A DNA stretch of 6,856 nt from an uncultured Prosthecobacter sp. (GTDB lineage: Bacteria; Verrucomicrobiota; Verrucomicrobiia; Verrucomicrobiales; Verrucomicrobiaceae), in contig CALDGV010000076.1 in the NCBI GenBank assembly GCA_937941745.1, positions 1 to 6,856 of the forward strand, given 5' to 3'. Made by a program: the position numbers and the translations under genes. Below the pieces are notes generated by a model. It had not been told where the DNA came from. It worked only from the letters and a program-made list of their open reading frames with translations, and did no database searches. This document shows positions 1-4,205 of this stretch, one piece after another; position 1 is the stretch's first letter; each line of letters begins with the position of its first letter.

Positions 1-258
1 AAGGCCGCCCTGGTGAAGGATCCGCTGGGTAAACTTGTCGCAGCAGAGAAGTCCATGCTCCGTGAGCAGCTCGCCGGCTCGCATCCACTGTTTGGGGATC
101 GTCTCAATGAACTAACCGTCATCGGCACCCTGCGTGATCGCGAACTCTTCATGCCCGAACTCCAGGCCTGCCTCTGCACAGGTGAAGAAATCGCACACTG
201 GAGCGGCGGCGGCCATTTTGACGATCCCTGGCCGAAAAAGTTGAGGAAGCTTCCTTGA
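1..258 (+). CDS. CobW/P47K-family GTP-binding protein, C-terminal fragment (putative metallochaperone)
   Basis: The reading frame is open from the left edge to a TGA at 256-258, giving about 85 residues. The GTG at position 13 is unlikely to be the true start, because the frame continues upstream to the edge and the fragment resembles only the end of a known domain. What is visible is a CobW C-terminal domain pattern: FGDRLNELTVIG, then a helix, then ELQACLCTGEEI, then W and DPWP. This matches the family layout GDR..ELV.IG / LD.CLLT..E / W...DPFP. CobW proteins are G3E P-loop GTPases thought to insert or traffic metals such as zinc or cobalt. The GTPase domain, its CxCC-type metal site and any gene upstream are outside the window, so metal specificity cannot be judged. 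The gene converges on the thioredoxin-fold gene with 15 bp between the stops. The family call is recognition by eye; the role is inferred from the family. Confidence 0.72.
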   Translation, partial: KAALVKDPLGKLVAAEKSMLREQLAGSHPLFGDRLNELTVIGTLRDRELFMPELQACLCTGEEIAHWSGGGHFDDPWPKKLRKLP

Positions 259-271
259 AAGGCTTTTCAAG
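254..271. terminator. weak hairpin between convergent stop codons
   Basis: CTTGAAA (254-260) pairs perfectly with TTTCAAG (265-271) around a GGCT loop. It overlaps the stop of the CobW gene and lies just beyond the stop of the minus-strand thioredoxin-fold gene. The stem is AT-rich and no U-tract follows on either strand, so an intrinsic terminator is only a possibility suggested by position. Confidence 0.25.
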
Positions 272-273
272 CC

Positions 274-1473
274 TCACTTCTCCGGCACAAAGTAGCGTCC
301 CATGGCCTCGAGGATTTTGGCGCGGAGTTCATCCCCATTCACCTCTTCGTTGTGGCGGTAGATGACGGCGCCGCCGGGGGCGACGACAAGGGTGTGGGGG
401 ATGGGCCCGGGCCATTCGGGATCCAGAGCCTGGATGAGGGCGTCGGTGTTCGGAGCGTTGTAAATGTAAGCGTTGCCGGCGCGGCCTTCGGCCTTGAGCG
501 TGGGCTTGATCTTGTCCGGCACGATGGCGTTGTGCTTTTCCAGGAATTCCTTCACCTCCTGAAGCTCGCCAGGCTCATTGATGCTGATGCTGATGAACTC
601 AAAGTCGCGCAGGCCGAACTTCCGCGCGGTGGCGACGAGCTCAGGGAACTCCTCCACACACGGGCCGCACCAAGTGGCCCAGACGTTGAACATGCGGACC
701 TTCTTGGTGTCGTTCTTCCGCAGCGCAGCCACACCGGCGGCATCAATCAGTTCGACGTGGACTTCACCCTTCTCCCACTTCTCGTTGTCGGCGGCAACGG
801 AGGCGCGCTTTTCAATCCATTTGGTGGTGCAGCCGTGAGGCTTGGTGACCTCGACAGGGACGGGCTCGCCGGCCAGCAGGGCCTCCACGGCATTGCGCGC
901 ATCATGGGAGGTCACGGTGGCGGGATCAGCGTAACGAGAGTCGTCAAAGCGGCCCTGGTAGCGGAGCTTCCTCTCCTTGTCGAAAAGGAAGACGTGCGGT
1001 GTGGCAAGGCAGCCGTAGGCCTTGGCAACCGCCTGGGTCTCGCCATCGAACAAATAGGGGAAGTTGAAGTCCTGCTCCTTCGCATGGCGCTTCATTTCCG
1101 GGAAGCTGTCATTGTATTTGGAGTAGCCAAGCTCATCGGCACGGAGGGCGGCGGGATCGTTGGGATTGATGCCGACGACGCGCAGCCCCCTGCCCTTGAA
1201 GTCCTTCACGAGCTGCTTGAGGCGGCCTTCGATGGCCTGGGAGGTGGGGCAGTGGTTGCTGATGAAGGCGACCATGAGGAGGTCCGCCCCGGCGTACTCG
1301 GCCAGGCTGTGCTTTTCCTCATCAATGCCGAGGAGCTCGAAAGCCGGGGCAGGATCGCCGATCTTCAGCTCCTGCAGCCCCTGAGGCTGGACTTGGGCGG
1401 GCTTTTTCTTCGGGGCCTCGGTCTGGGCCAGGGCCAGCACGGGGAGGAGGAGCAGGGCGGGGAGGAATTTCAT
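274..1473 (-). CDS. exported double thioredoxin-fold protein: peroxiredoxin-like domain fused to TlpA/ResA-type thioredoxin
   Basis: The product is 399 aa with start ATG at 1473 and stop TGA at 276-274. MKF followed by a hydrophobic run and ALA-Q (cleavage probably after residue 16) forms a short signal peptide, which points to a periplasmic or envelope location. An in-frame ATG at 1491 would add six residues ahead of the Lys; I prefer 1473 because it gives a standard n-region. Neither start has a Shine-Dalgarno sequence. Residues about 37-222 form a redoxin domain of the PRX_like1 type, with FISNHCPT (C75), YGCLATPHVFLFD (C155), the YQGRFDD segment and GCTTKW (C215). In this family the first motif is usually CNHC; here the first position is S72. 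Residues about 237-399 form a TlpA/ResA-like thioredoxin domain with NVWATWCGPC (C269, C272) and a probable cis-proline at P359 (IPHT). The likely role is thiol-disulfide exchange, probably reduction in the envelope; the substrate is unknown. The open frame continuing upstream over the E2 gene is antisense shadow and not part of this protein. Confidence 0.85.
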   Translation of the reverse strand: MKFLPALLLLPVLALAQTEAPKKKPAQVQPQGLQELKIGDPAPAFELLGIDEEKHSLAEYAGADLLMVAFISNHCPTSQAIEGRLKQLVKDFKGRGLRVVGINPNDPAALRADELGYSKYNDSFPEMKRHAKEQDFNFPYLFDGETQAVAKAYGCLATPHVFLFDKERKLRYQGRFDDSRYADPATVTSHDARNAVEALLAGEPVPVEVTKPHGCTTKWIEKRASVAADNEKWEKGEVHVELIDAAGVAALRKNDTKKVRMFNVWATWCGPCVEEFPELVATARKFGLRDFEFISISINEPGELQEVKEFLEKHNAIVPDKIKPTLKAEGRAGNAYIYNAPNTDALIQALDPEWPGPIPHTLVVAPGGAVIYRHNEEVNGDELRAKILEAMGRYFVPEK

Positions 1474-1629
1474 GAGCGGGGAAAGGAACATGCCGGACGG
1501 CCCCGGTGTAGCGTAGCGCCCCCGCCCTGACACGGAAAATTTCCTGGCACACGGATTTGAGTCTGGCGCGGGACTCGCTAGTCTCGGCGGTTCCCAGACC
1601 CTCTCGAACCCCTTTTTCCCTCCCCAGCC
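1474..1629. promoter_or_regulatory. divergent intergenic region between the thioredoxin-fold gene and the E2 gene
   Basis: These 156 bp must carry the start signals for both divergent genes. Visible elements are a candidate plus-strand promoter (1557-1584, listed separately), an 11-bp palindrome GGAAA-A-TTTCC at 1534-1544, and a spaced inverted repeat GAGTC/GACTC at 1559-1563 and 1572-1576 that overlaps the candidate promoter. For the minus-strand gene I see no convincing -35/-10 pair. Neither flanking start codon has a purine-rich ribosome binding site; the E2 leader just before its ATG is pyrimidine-rich. Confidence 0.55.
1557..1584 (+). promoter_or_regulatory. candidate sigma-70-type promoter for the E2 gene
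   Basis: TTGAGT (1557-1562) resembles a -35 box with four of six consensus bases. TAGTCT (1579-1584) is a weak -10 box with three of six, at a 16-bp spacing. Transcription would begin about 35-40 nt before the E2 ATG at 1630. The match is weak, and promoters of this phylum are poorly defined, so this is a position-supported guess. Confidence 0.3.
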
Positions 1630-2916
1630 ATGCCCAAGATCATCGAAATGCCCAAACTCAGTGACACCATGACCGAGGGCACCCTGGCCAAATGGACCGT
1701 CAAAGAAGGGGACTCGGTGGAAGTGGGCAAGCCCATCGCCGACGTGGAAACGGACAAGGCGACAATGGAGTATGCCAGCCCTTTTGAAGGCAAGATTCTG
1801 AAGCTGATCGTGGCCCCGGGCACCAAGATCCCCCTCGGAAGCCCTCTCGCCGTCGTTCTGGAAGATGGTGAAGAAGCTCCCGCCAACCTCGATGAACTGA
1901 TCGCCAAGGCTCAGGCAGCTGCCGCTCCCACGCCGAAGGAAGACAAGCCGGCCGCAGGAGGTGCCAAGAAGGTCTCCGCTCCTGGCCCCCGCCTGCCCAC
2001 CGCACCACAGCCCGCCCGCCGAGCCGCCGCTGGCAGCAACATCCGCGTGAAAGCCAGCCCCCTGGCTCGGAAGATCGCCGCCGAAAAGGGAGTGGACCTT
2101 TCCACCCTCCAGGGCAGCGGCCCCGGCGGACGCATCGTGCGTGCCGACGTGGAAAACGCTCCTGTGGGCGGTGGCAGCACCCGAATGGCCGCCACACCCG
2201 CCATCCGCCCCACCTACGGTCCTGAAGATGAGCGCGTAGCCACCAGCACCATGCGCAACATCATCGCCGAGCGCCTTCTGGCCTCGAAGACGCAGATCCC
2301 GCACTTCTACCTCCAGGTGGAGATTGATTCTGAGCCGCTGATGAGCTTCCGCGCCCACCTGAACGCCAGCGCGGAAAAGACCGGCGGCGTGAAGTACACT
2401 GTGAATGACTTCATCCTGAAGGCCGTGATCCGCGCCGCCCAGGCCCAGCCCGCCATCAATGCCGCCTGGGATGGTGATGCCATCGTGAAGTACAAGTCCG
2501 TCGGACTCAGCGTCGCGATCGCGATTGATGACGGCCTCGTGACTCCGGTGATCAAGCAGGCCGAGAAGAAGACCCTCGCTGAAATCAGCACTGCCGTGAA
2601 GGATCTGGCCAGCAAGGCCAAGAACAAGAAGCTGAGCCCCGACGACTTCGCCGGCGGCACCATCACCGTCTCCAACCTCGGTGCCTACGGCATCGACCAG
2701 TTCTCCGCCATCATCAACCCGCCGCAGGCGGCCATCGTCTCCGTCGGCGGCATCCGCAAGGTGCCTGTGGTGGACGACAAGGGGAACATCGTCGCCGGAC
2801 AGCGCATGTGGATCGGCCTCAGCGGCGACCACCGTGTGGTGGATGGTGCCGTGGCCGCCACCTTTCTGCAGGAAATGCGCAAGCTCCTCGAAAACCCGGC
2901 CCTCATGCTGGTCTGA
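1630..2916 (+). CDS. pdhC: dihydrolipoamide acetyltransferase, E2 component of pyruvate dehydrogenase complex
   Basis: This 428-aa enzyme transfers the acetyl group from the E1-loaded lipoyl arm to CoA and forms the core of the 2-oxo acid dehydrogenase complex in the cytoplasm. Domains in order: one lipoyl domain (about 1-80) with the lipoylated lysine K43 in VETDKATME; an Ala/Pro/Lys-rich swinging linker (about 95-138); a peripheral-subunit-binding domain (about 139-176, ASPLARKIAAEKGVDL to GSGPGGRIVRADVE); a second linker; and the catalytic acyltransferase domain (about 200-428). The latter carries SKTQIPHFYL, TVSNLG (probable active-site S348) and DHRVVDG with the catalytic H401 and D405. 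The N-terminal MPKIIEMPKLSDTMTEG fits pyruvate-type E2 and fixes the ATG at 1630, although no Shine-Dalgarno sequence precedes it. One lipoyl domain and this length are typical. No E1 or E3 gene is adjacent: the upstream gene is divergent and a terminator follows, so it appears to be transcribed alone. A branched-chain or acetoin E2 is less likely but not excluded. Confidence 0.93.
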   Translation: MPKIIEMPKLSDTMTEGTLAKWTVKEGDSVEVGKPIADVETDKATMEYASPFEGKILKLIVAPGTKIPLGSPLAVVLEDGEEAPANLDELIAKAQAAAAPTPKEDKPAAGGAKKVSAPGPRLPTAPQPARRAAAGSNIRVKASPLARKIAAEKGVDLSTLQGSGPGGRIVRADVENAPVGGGSTRMAATPAIRPTYGPEDERVATSTMRNIIAERLLASKTQIPHFYLQVEIDSEPLMSFRAHLNASAEKTGGVKYTVNDFILKAVIRAAQAQPAINAAWDGDAIVKYKSVGLSVAIAIDDGLVTPVIKQAEKKTLAEISTAVKDLASKAKNKKLSPDDFAGGTITVSNLGAYGIDQFSAIINPPQAAIVSVGGIRKVPVVDDKGNIVAGQRMWIGLSGDHRVVDGAVAATFLQEMRKLLENPALMLV

Positions 2917-2934
2917 GTCACCTCATCATCAGCT

Positions 2935-4131
2935 CTAACCCTCGTAAAAAGGCCACCCCAGCAACGTGGGTGGCCCTTTTGTTTCCTGCTCGAAGTCCCC
3001 TTTGGTACCGGCTTCATACATCATGTACAACTCGGCATGGCAGTCAGCCATGGAAGGATTAGCAAGGAGATGGTTGAGGTTTTGCAGATCACGTTCAGAC
3101 AACCTAGGTGCCTCCAACTTGGGCCTCCAGTGCATTTGAAAGGGCTTCACCTCACGCCCTGCCACTTCGCGCAGCTTACCCAAGATGGACCAGCCACTTG
3201 GATCAGTATCTCCAAAATGATGCAGCGGAAGTTCCAGAGGCAGCTTTTGTAGCAGAAGACGCACAGCCTGCGTCGGAAACGAGGTGGCGATAATGAGCGT
3301 GCTCCGCATCGCATCGGCACGCACAAGCTGGAGAAAGGTGGTTTTGCGATTCTCGACAGCAAGAAGCCGTTCAGCAGTCGTGGTTATATGCGAGGCACGT
3401 TCGAGTTCAGCCACAGACAGCGTGGATTCGAAGCGGAGGTCGAGTGTTTTGACATGATCCTCAAAGTGCAGCATCAGCGGACCGCCGTAGTGGAGCACGC
3501 TTTGGCTGGATTGAATACCGAGGGCTTCCAGCGGTGTTTCACGGCCAAAAAGCTGCGCCAGGGCACGCTCGATCAGTCGCTGCTGCCCTTCAAGGTATTT
3601 GGAGGCTCGTCCGATTTGCGTGCTAGCATCGCGAATCAGCGTGCCATCCGGCCATTCGCGGCTGGTGAGGTCCCACAGGAGCTTCAAGAGCTCCTCGACA
3701 CGATCTGCCTCGAGCCATCGGAACGGCTCCACGACGCGCGGGATAGCGAATTCGGCCTGCAAGCGACTCAAAAGGGAGCTCCAAGACTCTGGAAGCAGCG
3801 GATGCGTTTTGGGAGTCCAACGCTCGACGACTGCCAAAGCGGTGTTTTGAGCTTCCAGGCCTGATTTGGAGCCAAATTGGCCGTGCAGCCAAGCTTCGGA
3901 GGCGAGCGGGACTTCGATTTTATCGATGAAACGTGGCTTGTGGCGAAATGGGATCAGTTTCAGCGGCAGTTTTTCCGCTTCGCGCTGTGCAGCCTGGCGA
4001 TCTTCGGACGATTTCAGCCCAGCATCATCAAGCAGGGTCTCCCAATCGCGCCGAAATGGCCGCACCGATGCTTCTACCCGTCGTTTTCGAGCGGCCATCC
4101 ATTGGACATGAAGTGTTTCGAGCCAGTGCAT
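2935..4131 (-). CDS. jetD: Wadjet system nuclease subunit JetD (Toprim-type, DUF3322/DUF2220 family)
   Basis: This is a 398-aa protein of usual JetD length. The N-terminal half (about 1-190) fits the DUF3322 arm region, including the LHGQFG segment. The C-terminal half carries the topoisomerase VI-like Toprim nuclease core of DUF2220: VENRKTTF with acidic E260, then HFGDTDPSGWSIL with D308, D310 and G313, and a late FEQE motif. These are the residues expected to bind the catalytic metal. In studied Wadjet systems JetD dimerises, docks onto the JetABC SMC motor and cuts small circular plasmid DNA. An in-frame TAA (4137-4135) directly precedes the ATG at 4131, so the protein cannot begin further upstream; M12 (4098) is an alternative start. 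No Shine-Dalgarno sequence sits at normal spacing. It follows jetC after 74 nt, whereas such genes are often nearly contiguous. The last dozen residues are encoded by the terminator hairpin shared with pdhC. The Toprim motifs are seen directly; the activity is inferred from the family. Confidence 0.88.
   Translation of the reverse strand: MHWLETLHVQWMAARKRRVEASVRPFRRDWETLLDDAGLKSSEDRQAAQREAEKLPLKLIPFRHKPRFIDKIEVPLASEAWLHGQFGSKSGLEAQNTALAVVERWTPKTHPLLPESWSSLLSRLQAEFAIPRVVEPFRWLEADRVEELLKLLWDLTSREWPDGTLIRDASTQIGRASKYLEGQQRLIERALAQLFGRETPLEALGIQSSQSVLHYGGPLMLHFEDHVKTLDLRFESTLSVAELERASHITTTAERLLAVENRKTTFLQLVRADAMRSTLIIATSFPTQAVRLLLQKLPLELPLHHFGDTDPSGWSILGKLREVAGREVKPFQMHWRPKLEAPRLSERDLQNLNHLLANPSMADCHAELYMMYEAGTKGDFEQETKGPPTLLGWPFYEG
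2946..2984. terminator. bidirectional intrinsic terminator between pdhC and jetD
   Basis: GGCCACCC (2951-2958) pairs perfectly with GGGTGGCC (2968-2975) around a 9-nt loop. It is flanked by AAAAA (2946-2950) on the left and CTTTTGTTT (2976-2984) on the right. On the plus strand it is a GC-rich 8-bp stem followed by a U-rich tract, 30 nt after the pdhC stop. On the minus strand the stem is followed by UUUUU. It therefore fits an intrinsic terminator in both directions. It lies entirely inside the last codons of jetD, upstream of the jetD stop at 2937-2935. Confidence 0.85.
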
Positions 4132-4143
4132 GGCTTATGAGTG

Positions 4144-4200
4144 ATGCGGGCCCTCCTGCCCGCAATGGGAATCCTGCGCAGGGAGCATGAGTGCCCGCAT
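4144..4200. repeat. REP-like palindromic element in the jetC-jetD gap
   Basis: The 74-nt gap is almost filled by palindromes. ATGCGGGC (4144-4151) is complementary to GCCCGCAT (4193-4200). Its last seven bases (from 4145) also pair with GCCCGCA (4158-4164) around a 6-nt loop. Between the arms is a perfect 10-bp palindrome CCTGCGCAGG (4173-4182). The short local hairpin and the longer-range stem use the same left arm, so they exclude each other. No U-tract follows, so this is not a typical terminator. The pattern resembles dispersed REP/BIME-type intergenic elements, but only one copy is in view, so its repeat status is an inference. It may affect mRNA stability or the jetC:jetD expression ratio. 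Confidence 0.5.
4152..4157 (-). promoter_or_regulatory. AGGAGG in a hairpin loop upstream of jetD (possible structured ribosome binding site)
   Basis: Read on the minus strand, the loop of the local hairpin is exactly AGGAGG, a perfect Shine-Dalgarno core and the only one found before a start in this window. It lies 20 nt from the jetD ATG at 4131, too far for normal spacing, and no closer start codon exists in any frame. It may be chance sequence within the palindromic element or a poorly spaced or structure-dependent binding site. Confidence 0.25.
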
Positions 4201-4205
4201 AACTT

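Noticed and set aside
13..15. GTG as the true start of the first gene
   Set aside because: The product would be only the C-terminal domain of a CobW protein, and the frame is open to the left edge.
352..1530. 392-aa plus-strand open frame
   Set aside because: It is the antisense of the thioredoxin-fold gene, whose signal peptide, WCGPC and cis-Pro motifs are clear on the other strand. It is a GC-rich shadow with no recognisable domain.
1474..2832. Long minus-strand open frame opposite pdhC that continues into the thioredoxin-fold gene (apparent 852-aa protein)
   Set aside because: The upstream part is low-complexity Gly/His/Asp-rich translation antisense to a well-recognised E2 gene. The real protein starts at the signal peptide near 1473.
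3388..3864. 158-aa plus-strand open frame inside jetD
   Set aside because: It is antisense to the JetD middle region. It has no family resemblance or supporting start signal.
4144..4200. CRISPR repeat or intrinsic terminator
   Set aside because: There are no regularly spaced direct repeats and no U-tract. The arms are inverted repeats only.
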